Shown in pieces: positions 49,276 through 61,674 of a DNA stretch of 64,000 nt. The stretch covers positions 483,196,861 to 483,260,860 of the forward strand of contig CM060920.1 of the NCBI GenBank assembly GCA_030737875.1. The letters are read 5' to 3'. Both the position numbers and the translations under genes were made by a program. Numbering within the stretch: position 1 is the first letter of the stretch; the number at the start of each line of letters is the position of its first letter. The stretch comes from Allium sativum. Its lineage: Eukaryota; Streptophyta; Magnoliopsida; Asparagales; Amaryllidaceae. Below the pieces are notes generated by a model, which had not been told where the DNA came from, made no database searches, and saw nothing but the letters and a program-made list of their open reading frames with translations.

Positions 49276-49443
49276 CCCCTCGCCCAGATCCAAAGCAGTG
49301 ACGATTCTGACTTGTTGCTGAGTCCTTTCTAACCTGTTGCTGAGTCACTAGGACAAAGGTGGTAATTCTGGATAACTCTATCTAGTCTGGACTGTTGTGA
49401 TTGCTTCTAGAATGATCTAACGGTTCACATAAGATTAAACTTC

Positions 49444-49450
49444 TATAAAA
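49444..49450 (+). promoter_or_regulatory. R7 LTR TATA box (TATAAAA)
   Basis: It is followed by AACCCTAATCCTCAAACCC and CAAATTCATT. R9 has TATATAAA at the equivalent place (62142-62149). It lies about 500 bp into the LTR, so R plus U5 would be about 2.6 kb. Confidence 0.65.
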
Positions 49451-49503
49451 GCAACCCTAATCCTCAAACCCTAAATCACACAAATTCATTCCAAGGAGCC
49501 ACC

Positions 49504-49530
49504 ATGCTATCCATGACCATTCTAGCCTAG
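49504..49530 (+). CDS. R7 conserved 8-codon uORF (MLSM...)
   Basis: ATG in a good context (CCACCATGC) starts an 8-residue peptide beginning MLSM, then TAG, within the predicted first exon. R9 keeps an uORF of the same length and first four residues (62201-62227), although the flanking DNA has diverged. It may limit translation from the leader. No coding function is known. Confidence 0.4.
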   Translation: MLSMTILA

Positions 49531-49871
49531 CCACCATATCTTCTTCAATTAGAAAACAATTCAAAAAGGCTACGAATCAAAACTAACTTAGAGAATTAAT
49601 AGTCTTCTTCAAGGGATTGCTTTTCAAATTCAGAAAAAAGATCCCAGAAAAAAATACTTTCTTTTGTTTGTACGTCCTGTTATTATTTAGATGTGAACGA
49701 TTAAAAAGTTATGATTTGTAATAAAGTGAAAATTAGCGTTATTCCTAGTTGTAAGATAATGATGATGCTGATTCATGCCTATTCTTGTAATGGTTCTATC
49801 GTATATTCTTATGAGATTATTGTGATTATTATGTTGGTGTTAAATAAATCATATATTATGTATAGTTTGGA

Positions 49872-50390
49872 GACTTATTCACGTTATGTTACATGCAAGT
49901 TGTTAGGCTATTGTGGCTATTATGTTGATGTTAAACCAATCATGTATTACGTAAAGTTTGGCGACTTATTCATGTTATGTTACATTGCAAGTTGTTAGGC
50001 TATTGTGGTTATTAGGTTGATGTAAACCAATCATGTAAAATTGGTGACTTATTCATGTTATGTTACATACAAGTTGTTAGGCCATGACATGTATTATGTT
50101 TAGATCTACGTTTAGATCTATGAAAATTATATCCAAAATAAAAGTTCATATTTACATGCCTAGTTGAACTTGTGTAATTCCATATGTTTAGGATTCATGT
50201 TTATTAGATCCAATTTAAAAGTTCACAGTCACATGTCTAGTTGAACTTGTGTAATTCTATATGCTTAAGGTTTATGTTTATTGGACCCAAAATAAAAGTT
50301 TACATTTACGTGCCTAGTTGGATTTGGGTAATTTCATATGCTTAAAGACTCATGTTAATTGGATCCAAAAATGCAAGTTCATTATTTTAT
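49872..50390 (+). repeat. Two sets of tandem repeats in R7 U5
   Basis: Set 1: GACTTATTCAYGTTATGTTA at 49872, 49963 and 50046 (periods 91 and 83). Set 2: CTAGTTGAACTTGTGTAATT and variants at 50160, 50237 and 50314 (period 77). Confidence 0.75.
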
Positions 50391-50768
50391 GCCACATTTA
50401 CATGACACATGTTTAGTTAGATCCTTACTATTTTATGTTGTGTGAATGGTACATGCTCCCATCTTTTCCCCTTTTGTATATAAGTTAGGCTAAGTTATGA
50501 GCCTAACATCCTATTTGAATTTTGCGAACGTATGACGGGGGTAACGTTGGGAAAATCTTAAAAATCATTATTATTGGCATAATTTGGCCCATAAATAAAT
50601 GAATGGTTAGTGGCATAAAAATGGTATAATTTATATACCAAAAATTGAAAATATGATTTAGAGGGTAAATGGGGGCATGACTTGAATGACAATAATTGTG
50701 GATTATTTACATATAAATTTGAAAGATAAATATGTGAATTAAGTAAAAGACGAATATGCCTGACCCAA

Positions 50769-50990
50769 GGTTAGATTGAGTTATGGTGTAAGACTGCCCG
50801 GAACCGCCCAGCACATCCAGCAACCGTAACAATATATATCTAATGTGAGAGGTTAGTGAATCAAGCCTAAAAGAACCTGAGGTTAGATTGAGTTGCGGTG
50901 TAAGACTGCCCAGAACCGACCGGCACATCCAACAACCTCAACAATACATATCTAATGTGAGTGGTTGGTGCTTTAATGAATGAATTAAAG
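50769..50990 (+). repeat. 112-bp tandem duplication in R7 LTR
   Basis: GGTTAGATTGAGTT starts units at 50769 and 50881. R9 has the same duplication (63327 and 63440, period 113), so it predates the split of the two elements. Confidence 0.8.
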
Positions 50991-52094
50991 CTAAGACAGG
51001 AATGGTAGGGTTAATTTAATTAAGGCAACACTTAACCAATACAGCATGTTAACTAAACTAATGGATGGAGTTAGGTTAATTTGAGAACACTTAACCATTT
51101 TAACATGTTGATTAGGAAACCCTGGTAACGGGGACCCATTTCAGCACTAACCCACATAGATGTATCATGGTACCCTGAACTAGGCAGGGTGGGGCACGAT
51201 TACTGGGTTGATTATAAGCGGTAAAAAGAACGGCGGGTGGTGCGTCAGTGTACGTTACGATGGAGTGCGGTCGTGCACGTACTCCGTAGTGGAAAAAGCA
51301 GGCACTGGGCATCAGTAGTTATACTCTGTGCATCTTGAATTGTGTCGGGTTGCCACCATAGGATTTGATACACCCCATGGTGGGACCAACACAGGTATCT
51401 ACAATCATGCGGGGGCCGAATGACACAAGTGGTAAACGTATTCGAGTAGGAGCCGATCGATTTAAAAAAGGGATCATTTATCTTGAAGACATGATGCTAG
51501 TTGAAACACTTTAAAGGGGGTGCAGAGAAGTAGAAATGAGTGCAATAGCATATTCAGTCTTATTATCTTATTCCTAGGATGTTGTCCTAGATTCAGTTTA
51601 TTCAAGTCATAATCCTTTTTCTTGTTTACATGCTAAATAAACACTGGACTTACCAAACTCATGTCTGACCCATTTTCTTTCGTCTTCTTTTCTTCCATCC
51701 CCCCACCCCTCCCCCCCAGGTCCGTAGGGAGGGAATACTTCAGCTTAGATCGGATCATTTCCAGCTTGAAGAGAGTATATGTATTGCTTGGAATCTTTTT
51801 CCTTGGGGTATGGCTTTGGATACTCTCTTATTGGGGATTTATGCCACCTTACTATTGTTTAATGCTTCTTTATGTTTTAATTCAAGACAAAGATTTTGTT
51901 GTAATAATTTGGAAGTTGGTTTGAGACAGTTGTTGTAATGTTTTAACTGAACCACGTACTTGTGAAATAAATTTAGTTTTTCCGCTGTTTATTTGTCTGT
52001 CTTGTTAATTATCTGTATCTTTTACCTATAATGCATCACCGGAGTTAAGGCATTCCCTTTGTGAGTGACCTTAACGGAGGCGGGGTGTTTCACT

Positions 52095-52106
52095 TGGTAT
52101 CAGAGC
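52095..52106 (+). other. R7 primer-binding site (initiator tRNA-Met type)
   Basis: TGGTATCAGAGC lies two bases after the LTR end GTTTCA (52092). Confidence 0.92.
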
Positions 52107-52271
52107 TAATGGTTGCCAGAGCTGATAAAATTTTTGGAAACTAATTTTCAGAAAGAAGTTTAAAGAAGCGTTTTCAAGAAAAAGTGTTGTTTTGAAAGGC
52201 GTAATCCCCCCCAAAGCCATATGCACTATCTTCCTATCCTTTGTTTTGAATCTTTTCTTTTTCGTTTCAGC

Positions 52272-53059
52272 ATGTCTGGGGATCTTAACCTTCCAGAGGG
52301 TGTACCGGTACCTGGCTGGTTCAGAAGGTACCTAGAGGCTAGGGCTAATGATGCAGGCCCAGCAGACGTTACTCCTCCCCCAGTTACAGCTGTTCCTCCT
52401 CCTCCTCCTCGTGCAAATGCTTTCTCCAAGATATGTATTTTCTAGGCATGGGTGGAAAGAACTTTATTGGGACTGAGTCATTTGTAGAAGCAAGAAACTG
52501 GCTTAAAGAAACCGAGGATCTGTTTGTTATCTTCGAAGTGGATGACAGGCAGAAGATACAGTTGGCCATGTGGTTGCTTAAAGACGAAGCCTCTTATTAG
52601 TCGGAAGTCACTAATGTTGAGAAACCAGCTGAAACTTGGGAGGATTTCAGAATGAGGTATGAAATGAAATTCCTCTACCAAGCAGAACGTAAACTACAGA
52701 TGGAGAAATTCCTAGCTCTCAAACAGGAAAGTATGTCGGTCAAGGAATACGTCAACCAATTCAACCAGCTGGCTAGTTTCGGACTGGAGTTAGTGAACAC
52801 TCCCCATAAGAAGGCTCTTCGTTTTGTTAAGGGGTTGAATGAGCCATTGCACAACCTAGTTATGTCCCATATACCTATGGGTGCAACTTATGAGAGACTG
52901 GTGGATATGGCACTGCTATAGGAGGAAGACAAGGATGGCAAGAAAGAGGCAAAGGTGAAGTACCTAAAAATAAGAAAGTGGAGGGATCCCAGAATAAGAA
53001 GGCAGACTCAAAGAAGGGCGGGAAGAACAACAAACCACATGACAAGAGGAAGTGTAATT
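52272..53059 (+). pseudogene. gag: R7 gag pseudogene, 5' part
   Basis: This is the N-terminal part of a gypsy Gag (start MSGDLNLPEG). The first frame ends at TAG 52443. The Gag domain continues in another frame (GTESFVEARNWL), with TAG at 52598 where W is expected and TAG at 52919, then a further shift into a Lys-rich linker. The retrotransposon Gag core at about 52650-52920 is well preserved (KFLYQAE, ALKQESMSVKEY). R8 interrupts it inside the first CCHC knuckle. Confidence 0.88.
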
Positions 53060-54419
53060 TGTAATAACCTAGAAATCTGAGCCAATTTAAAATTTTTATT
53101 TTGGCAATTTTAGTGAATTTTGAATATTTTAAATGAATTATTTTAAATTATAACGACGAGAAATTTATTTTGAATAGAAATAGAACGTATATATTTATTT
53201 GAATCGTCATTAGAATATAAATATTTATTTTTATTCATAAAAAGAATTGAAAATGGCGTAGTAGTTCGAAAATTCGATTTCAAAATTCAAATGAATGTAC
53301 AGGATTCAAAATAAACTAGATTTTAGTGAAACAAAAAATATTTGAATCAATTTGAGAATATCTTTCCAACGAATCTGAAAAATTGAAATTTCATAGCAGG
53401 GATAAAAAGTTATGCCCAGTTGAAAATTCAGAATAGTTGCTATGGAATTCTGGCCCTTGAAAATTGAAATTTTGCAAACGACCTCGGTTTTAGACGAAAC
53501 CACTTTTGTTGGATCCGTGATGTCAAGTTATTGCTAGGTTTCAAAATTCGTAATTTTTCGAATCAATATGTCAGTGTGGCAAAGGAAAACGCGTTTAACC
53601 GTTTTTAGTTGATTTTAATCGACTGGAAAAGGGCCATTTTTCAAACAGTCTCAGAATTTGATGAAATTAGTTTTGTTTGGACCGTGTCGTTAATACGAAG
53701 CTAGAAAATATTTTTCGGGAATTTTTAGAGTTAGTATGTGGCCCCGGTAATTTAAAATGTGCGTTGAATTTAAAATATACTGAATTTATGTTTTAAATTT
53801 AACAGAAACTAATCGTAAAAACTGAATTGGGTTACGAAACATATCCCATTGTGTTCGGAATGGGGGTATTACGCTAAGGTTGACAGTCGTTGGGCCTCGT
53901 TTGGAGTCCGAATGGGAAGATAACTTTTTGAGAGATTAAATTAATAAATAATTAATTAAATTAAAAAGTCAATCCCCCTTTACCTCACCCCTCTCTCTCC
54001 ACGCACGTTCATTGGCAGATCAGAGAGAAAATTAAGAGAAAAGAAAAAAAACAACGAACAGGAAATCGCCATCGCCTTGGACCCTCGAGCCACCGTTCGC
54101 CGCCGTCGCCGACACCGCTGCCTCCCCCATTTCCGACTCCCCTTTTCCTACCCTGGCGACGCGCAAAGAAACCCTCCCCCTCTTCTGCAAAGTACTGACA
54201 CGCCCCCAATCCTCCAATGCAGAAACGCGCCGCAGCTCCTCTAGGCGCCTACAGAGGTGACCATCGCCGGACCCCCACGCCTGCGGTTGTCGTTCTTCTC
54301 CCCCCTCCTCAGAGAAAATCGAACCGTGAGTGTTTTTGTTTTTCTTCTTTTTATTTGCTTTATTATTATGTAAATTAGGTTATTGAAATTATTAAATAAA
54401 CAATAATTAGGGTTTTATG

Positions 54420-54910
54420 TTATGCAAATTCAGATTTTTACTATAGGCAAGTTCATATTTTTATAATAGGGCAAGCTCAGATTTTTATATACATGAAAGA
54501 CAAGATTTTTATATAGAAGTTAGCAAGGTAAAAATTCGATTTTTATATAGAAGTTAGCAAGGTAAAGATTCAATTTTTATGAAGATGATTAGCAAAATAA
54601 AAATACGATTTTTATGTATAAGGATTTGAAATAAAAATATGATCTTTATAATGAAGAAATCGATATAAAAATGTAATTTTTACTATATGAATAACGAGAT
54701 TAAAAAAATAATTTTTATATAATATGAAGGTTTGGTTTTATAAAACAAAAAGATTAGATTATTAGAAATGAAAAGATTTGATCTTTAAGATTATAAAAAT
54801 ATGATTTTTGTACGATGGGGAATATAAAAATTTGATTTTCATATTTGTAGCGATATGAAAATGTGATTTTTAAAATAAACATCATATTAAAAATGCAATT
54901 TTTGTTATGA
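54420..54910 (+). repeat. R8 palindrome array
   Basis: Units such as AAAAATTCGATTTTTATATA and AAAAATACGATTTTTATGT recur about every 30-45 bp in the position of the R6 array, just after the G+C-rich leader. Confidence 0.7.
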
Positions 54911-55180
54911 ACAATGTGAAATGGTTGAGTTGGAATGTCGAGCGAATCTGAACCGTTTAGGATTAAAGAATGGCGGAGTGGAACCCTCGGTGAGAACTCC
55001 TCACTTTTATTTTAATTTCTGGTTGAAATATATACTAGGATGCAGACGGTGCTTAGCAGCACCCGACACCCGTCGTCCACAGACCGTGGATGGCTTGTTT
55101 GTTTGATTGATGTGTTGTGAAAAATGATTGTGTGTAGTGGATTGAATAAATATTTTATAGTTAAAAATATAATTTTTAAC

Positions 55181-55503
55181 GTGTTGAAATAAAATATATA
55201 TTCATGTGTTGAAATAAAATATATATTCATGTGTTGAAATAAAATATATATTCATGTGTTGAAATAAAATATATATTCACGTGTTGAAATAAAATATATA
55301 TTCATGTGTTGAAATAAAATATATATTCATGTGATGAAATAAAATGTATATTCATGTGTTGAAATAAAATATATATTCATGTGTTGAAGTAAAATATATT
55401 CATGTGTTGAAATAAAATATATATTCATGTGTTGAAAAAAATATATATTCATGTGTTGAAGTAAAATATAAATTCATGTGTTGAAGTAAAATAAATATTC
55501 ATT
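55181..55503 (+). repeat. 25-bp minisatellite, about 13 units
   Basis: The core ATTCATGTGTTGAAATAAAA recurs every 25 bp with little divergence from 55181 to 55503. Homologous positions in R6 (around 37600-37640) have no such array, so it expanded within R8 or its recent ancestor. Confidence 0.88.
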
Positions 55504-55875
55504 TACAAATCGAACGATTTGTTTATGTGCATCGATTTGACTGATATTGATTGGGACGATAAATTTTACACATCGCCCAACTGCACAAATAAAATATGTG
55601 TTTGATTGATTGAAACCCCACACGAGTATTGGGATGATATTTGACATACACTAATCCTGATCGTTTAGTTGTATGTCAATCGATGGGTTGACAGACTATG
55701 TAAGCGTTAATTATTTCTATTTAATGCTTATGCAATTGTGTGGTGCACTCTGGATGATGGTTGATGATTTATCGTTGCTATTATATACATGTGTTGTAGA
55801 AAATCCATATAATTAACCTTATATGGTAATTGATTGGGCCTCATTCCGATTTGGAAAATAAGGAATATTATAAAA

Positions 55876-56090
55876 ATAAATTCATGTGTTGAATAGAAAA
55901 TAAATTCATGTGTTGAATAGAAAATAAATTCATGTGTTGAATAAAAAAAATATTCATGTGTTGAATAGAAAATAAATTCATGTGTTGAATAGAAAATAAA
56001 TTCATGTGTTGAATAGAACTAAATTCATGTGTTGAATAATATAAATTCATGTGTTGAATAGAATAAACATTCATGTGTTGAATAAAAGCC
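55876..56090 (+). repeat. 24-bp minisatellite, about 9 units
   Basis: TTCATGTGTTGAATAGAAAA repeats lie about 400 bp after the 25-bp array and share the TTCATGTGTTGAA core. R6 has two or three diverged units at 37938-37980. Confidence 0.85.
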
Positions 56091-59016
56091 GTGTTGATTA
56101 GATTGATGCCATTTTGACGTGAACGATATTTATATCGATTTTATTCATTTTTATAATAAATATAAGAAAGAAAGTGATTTCAAAATATAACGTTTTGAAA
56201 ATATTATCATTTGTATATCGACGATGTGGAATATTCAATTTTGATTCGAAATTGAATATGAAGTTTAAATCATTTCGAAAACGAATTTAAAACGATTTAT
56301 AAAATACGTTTTAAAAGGAAACCGATGAAATATATATAATATATATATTATATATATTAAATGGCCTGAATAGAACGCGCCTCGCCGCGGCAGTTCGCGA
56401 ATTTTGACCATTGGCTTCGAATGTATATTACGGGAGATCCGGCCATCGGATTTTCCTAAAACCGGAACCGTTGGTTTGTATCGAAAAGAGATTTCTAACG
56501 AATATTAGGAATTAGAAATCTAAAGATTGGATTTGGAATTATGTCCAAATCAAATTTGGAAAAGGTCGCTGTAAGTGCAGTTCCATGGCCGTTGATGGAA
56601 TTCGACTGTACGGGCCTTGATAAAATTATTAAAAATAGTAATAATTTGTGTAAAATCATAAGAAATGATTTGTGAAGAATTGAGATGAAAATTTCCAAAT
56701 TTGAAAAGATAAAAATAGATTTTTATCGAAATGAACTAGTTTTGAACTAGAATAATAATTTATTTATTTTGAAATAAATAAATTGGATTTGAAAGGGTTT
56801 TAAAAGTAACTCGAAGTTTCAATAATTGAATTGGAATGTGGTTTTGGGTTTATAGTGAACACTGTTTTAAATGACATTGGTTCTTTAACCTAGTTAAAGA
56901 TATGATATGATTTCCCAAGTTAAGCAATCATTAATATTGATTTTTGGGAAGATTAAAACTAAGTGGAGTTTTAATGAATCTTTAGTTATATTGAAATGAT
57001 CGGGAATGGAGTATCACCAGTTTTGCTCTAGGCGATGGTTAAATCTTTAACTAGATTTGAACATGAAATGGTAATTGAATTTAACGATAACACCATGGTG
57101 TTAAATATGAAGTATGACCAGTTTTACTTCATGGGATGAATAAGTTGGAATTGGGAAATAAAATAAATGATTATTTCAGTGTGGTTCGCTAATCCCGACT
57201 AATTTGAATTGATATTCAAAAGGAGATTAAAGAATAAATTTAAAGAATTTATCTTTGATAAAATTAATGGGAACCTTTCCCAAAGTGTAAGAATATTTAA
57301 ATAAAAGAATATTCTGAATAGGAATGAGGCGTATGTTGTGTTTGTGTAACACTTGTTTATTATATACGCGAGTTATTCGGAAAGACCGGGTTTATCCCAT
57401 TCTAAATAACTGATTCGACGTGGTGTCGAGGATGAAGACGGTGGTCGAAGACCGGAGGTCTTCACATCGTTTGGGTGATTACTGATGATCTTGATTAGGA
57501 TGTACACCCAAGAGGAGGGAATCAGTTGGTGATCGTCCAGACGTACTAGGAGATTGATGGATATGTGAGGTACAAGGTGCCTCCGGTTTCGTTCAGACCC
57601 AGAACAAACTTGTAAATGGACTATGTGTCTGACATTGGATTTTATTCTGTGTGATTGATTTCTATTAAATATATATCTGTTTGGCGGCGGGGAATTTATT
57701 CTCTTGCTTAACGCCCTTCTCTGAGACGTACGAGCTCAGGGGTTATATATTGATGGATATCAATCACATGGAGTGAATTGCCTGTGTAGCATGCCTAATT
57801 GGCAAATGATTAAGGCTTTTGTTGAAAAGCAGATCTTATGGTTGATGATCAAAGCACGGCCTGTGTGGCATAGCTTTGTGTAGCGTTGATTCGCGAGCCT
57901 CACACCCCAGTTGTGAACCAAAAACGGGAGAGGACCTCAGGGATGGCATGCATTTCCTTCTAGCTAGGGTGGTGTCAGTGACCTACTAGCCCTGAAATTT
58001 ATATTATTTTCACCAGTGTGGCTGTTCCTGTTGCGAGGCGCCTCGGATATATCGGTGACTGTGTGGAGCCGATGGAGTCATTTGGCTCATTTACGCCCCA
58101 AAAGGCGGGGAAACGTAGTGTTCAGGCATTTTAATCCACATCGGTGGACCGGCCCTGACGATCCAAGGGTCGATGCGTTCTGATCTTAAGACTCGGGCTA
58201 GGCAGTCTCGAATCGGTGAGGACTATCTTTTACCTCTGTTCACAGAGGGAAATCCAATTTCCGATACGTGACTTTGCGGTTTTGATTGTACGGCCTAGTA
58301 TTGGCGACATGATATATGGTACCCATGCCGTCTATGATTGATATTTATGATTAAAATTGTTTTAACACTATACACTTATAGTAATAAAAGATGAAATTTA
58401 GCGTATCAAGCATTCTTTGGCTATTATAAGGTAAAATCCTATCTTCCGGCTTGTGTTGCATTGTGTGATGGGACCTGGGTCTTATAATAGCTTCATTGTT
58501 CTTTATTTAGCATTGCGCTGTTGTTTTATGCACTGGTATTCTTGGGAGGAAACCCGTTCCGTGTTATATGGCGTGGTCCCTTGATTTACCTGACTTTAAA
58601 ATAAAGATTAATAACTGTTTTAGTTCTCACACCAGTCACATGACTGACCTGGATTTTATTGTTTCAACCTAAACTCTGGGTGCCTTTATTTTGACACGGG
58701 CAGCTAGTAGTTTTGGTTTTGCAGATTTATATTCACAGGATCCTAATTTACAGCTGGAACGATATCCGAAAAGCTCTGTATCCGTTCATCTCTTTCAGTT
58801 GTGTTTTGTATTATTTTCTGCTGTGATGTATTTAAATGTAATTTAAATCTCTGATATTTTATGTGTAATATTCATCTATACTCTGTAATATTCTTGTATT
58901 CTGATGGAATTGTTGTAATATACAATGAAATGTTCTTCTGTCTGCGTTCTTTTGTGTGTTGTTCTCAAAGTATCCGCTCTTTCCTTCACGGGGAAGTTAC
59001 GGGTCCTTATATTATT

Positions 59017-61674
59017 TTTGTGGCATTTCTGGACATCTGATTAAGTACTGTAGAAAGAAAAAGAGGAAGATGGGTGGTTGTTTTCACTGCGGCGAGACAG
59101 GACACCTGGCTAAGGACTTCCCAAGAAATCAAGGGCAAGGGCAGAGGACTGGATCTACTTCTGGAGTGCAGATTCACACTCTCATGGCACCTCCGTAAGA
59201 ACGAGGTAGAAATATTTCTGTTGAGAGTTTAGTTTTTCTTTTTGATCATCCTGTTCATACATTCTTTGATTCTGGCGCATCGCACTCTTTTATATCCACT
59301 GTTTTAGTTGAATCTCTGCACCTAGACACCAGTATAGTAGAGGATCCCTTGGTTGTCTCAAATCTAATTGGGGGCTCGGCCTATTTGTCAATGATTTGTT
59401 TGGATTTGGAAATTTCTATACTAAGCGTTGGGTTTAGACGTAATTCCTATGTTTTGGGCTTCACGGGCTATGGGTTGATTCTAGGCATGGATTGGTTATC
59501 CAGTAATGGTTCCATCCTCGATTGTGAAAAGAGAATGGTTAGACTTATGACTCGCCTCGGTAACACTATCAAAATCTCTTGTAATCCCATACACTCTGTT
59601 ATGCTTAGCTACCTAGAATTTCTTGATGCGTCTGTTGAAAACTTGCAGTTTGTTGGAGTAGTTCGTGAATACTCAGATGTATTCGAAGAGGTGAAGGGCT
59701 TACCTCCAAAGCGGGAGATAGACTTCCGCATATACCTTGTTGATAATGCAAAACCCGTAGCTCTACCTGTTAGACACATGGCTCCAAGGGAGAGAGCTCA
59801 GCAAGCAAGTCAAAGAGTTGCTCGAAAAAGGGTTTATAAGGCGGAGTATTTCTGAATGGGGTGCTCCAGTAGTATTCGCAACTAGAGCGGATGGTTCACT
59901 TCGCTTTTGCGCTGATTATAGGTAGCTAAACAAGCTGACCAAGAAGAATAGGCACCCACTTCCAAGAATAGATGACTTGTTTGATCAGCTTGTAGGTGCG
60001 TCGGTTTTCTCCCAACTAGATCTGGCTAACGGGTTTCATCAGCTAAGAGTGGCTGAAGACAGCATTGATAAGACCTCGTTCAGAACCCCGGATGGTTTCT
60101 TCGAATGGCTTGTCATGCCTTTCGGCTTGATAAATGCACCTCCTTATTTCGTTGACTTAATGAGCATGGTGTTCAGGGAATTCCTTAATAAGTTTGTGGT
60201 GGTCTTCGTAGGCGAAATTTTGATTTTCTCAAAGAATGAAGAAGAGCATGCTTTGCATTTAAGGGAAGTCAAGGATACTCGTCGTGCACATTAGCTGAAA
60301 GCCAAATTCTCCAAATGCCATTTCTGGAGAGAAGAAGTGAGGTTCCTTAGACATGTGGTGTCCAAAGAGGGGATAGCTGTGGACCCCGCAAAAGTAGTTG
60401 TGGTGCAAGATTGGAAGGTTCCCCGGAATGCAACCGAAGTCCGAAGCTTTCTCGGACTAGCGGGCTTTTACCGAAAGTTCATTAAAGACTTTGCAAAAAT
60501 CTCAGCCCCACTCACAAGATTGACGAAGAAGAACCTAATTTTCGCTTGGGATTTGGATTGCGATATTGCTTTCCAACGTTTGAAAAGGGCTCCAACAATA
60601 GCCCCAATTCTGACATTGCCTGATGGGAGAAAAATGTTTACCGTATACACAGACGCATGCGGTACAGGATTGGGCGCTGTCTTGATGCAAGAAGGCAAGG
60701 TAGTTTGTTATGGGGGAAGGCAATTGAAGGTACATGAGAAGAACTACCCAACTCATGATTTGGAGCTAGCTGCCATTGTTTTCGCCCTAAAGTCATGGCA
60801 TCATTACCTACTAGGAGGAAGGTTTGAATTGTTTACTAACCATAAATTATTAAAGTACCTTTTCTCATAGAAAGATCTTAACTTAATCCAACAAAGGTGG
60901 ATGGAATATCTGGCCGCATTTGATTTTGAGATTTCCTATACCCCTGGCAAGGGCAATGTGGTAGCAGACGCCTTGAGTAGAAAGAAGCTGACCTTAAGCC
61001 CTCTCTTTGTGGAAAGACAAAGCTTGGAGTACATAGAAAATTTTAACTTTAGACCCTCCTTTGAAATTGTACCTGGTCTGTTAGCATCGCTAGAAGTGCG
61101 ACCTACTCTTTTGGACTCAATAGGAACCGCGCAACTGGAAGACCCTCAGCTAGTTGATATGATGGATAAGCTAATTAGGGGTGAGATTCTAGTCACCTCG
61201 ATAGATACTCCATCGATGATAAGGGTTGGTTGAGACGGGATGGAAGACTATGCGTCCCACAAGCAAGGGATTTGGTGAAGACGGTTCTCGAAGAAGCACA
61301 CCATTCTAAGCTGACCATACACCTAGGCAGAGACAAGATGTATAAATACATAAAAAGGGGTTTCTTTTCGAATGGCATGAAGAGGGATGTAGCTGAGTTC
61401 GTCGCTAAGTTCTTGATATGCCGGCAAGTCAAAGCGGAGCAGAAGAAGCCTGGTGGTCTGCTTCATCCTCTAGAGGTCCCACAGTGGGAGTGGGATAGCA
61501 TTTCGATGGACTTTGTTGATGGGTTGCCTAGGTCAAGAAGGGGCAATACCAGTATTTGGGTAATAGTGGACAGGCTCACTAAAAGCGCCCACTTTATACC
61601 TGTTAAGAGTAGAACGACTGCCACGTCCCTAGCATCTATTTATCTTAAAGAGATAGTTCGACTCCATGGGATGG
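59017..61674 (+). pseudogene. pol: R7 gag-pol pseudogene, 3' part (knuckles to mid-integrase)
   Basis: In order: rest of the first CCHC knuckle; second knuckle CFHCGETGHLAKDF with the last Cys changed to Phe; TAA at 59196; protease DSGASHSF at 59268; frameshift near 59800; RT with TAG at 59923 in place of a conserved Glu, and the catalytic Asp pair replaced by Gly-Glu (60211-60216); TAG at 60292 and 60868; RNase H ([10 protein letters not shown]); frameshift near 61200; integrase zinc region with decayed residues and the first catalytic Asp (SMDFVDGLP). It ends before the second catalytic Asp, where R9 inserted. The family is close to R5 in order and motifs. It is non-functional. Confidence 0.92.

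Larger units (their letters stand above)
48943..52092 (+). repeat. R7 5' LTR (3150 bp)
   Basis: It runs from TGTAACACCCTG to GTTTCA. Features in order: GGTCGACC cluster (49221-49275), TATA box (49444), 8-codon uORF (49504), donor (49670), tandem repeats at about 49872-50060, 50160-50390 and 50769-50990, and an acceptor-like CCCCCCCAG|GTCC at 51719. About 1 kb from 50990 to 51650 is single-copy within the LTR with no coding signal. Confidence 0.88.
49670..52270 (+). other. R7 predicted leader intron (removes the PBS)
   Basis: The 5' site is TTTGTTT|GTACGT at 49670; R9 has the better-preserved TAGTTT|GTAAGT at 62367. The 3' site is a long pyrimidine run ending TTTCGTTTCAG at 52270, one base before the gag ATG at 52272. 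The 2601-nt intron includes the end of the LTR and the PBS. The layout matches R5. Confidence 0.55.
53060..59011 (+). mobile_element. R8: solo LTR (5952 bp) inside the R7 gag zinc knuckle
   Basis: It starts TGTAATAACC and ends GGGTCCTTATA (CGTTACA in relatives). It is flanked by TAATT (53055-53059) and TTATT (59012-59016), a 5-bp duplication with one mismatch. Removing the block restores the spacing of the first CCHC knuckle, so both boundaries are well supported. There is no PBS or internal DNA. Inside are the G+C-rich leader (53985-54310), donor-like ACC|GTGAGTG (54326), palindrome array (54420-54910), hairpin (55048-55063) and two minisatellites. Confidence 0.92.
48943..61674 (+). mobile_element. 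R7: decayed autonomous gypsy element, second LTR family
   Basis: The 5' LTR is 48943-52092 (3150 bp), the PBS 52095-52106, and gag-pol runs from 52272. R7 is split by solo LTR R8 in the first gag zinc knuckle and by R9 in the integrase core. Its own 3' LTR is not in the window. The LTR at 61675 starts in mid-integrase with no PPT and is only about 75-80% like the R7 5' LTR by eye, so I treat it as a separate insertion. The coding region has at least six nonsense codons and several frameshifts. Confidence 0.85.
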
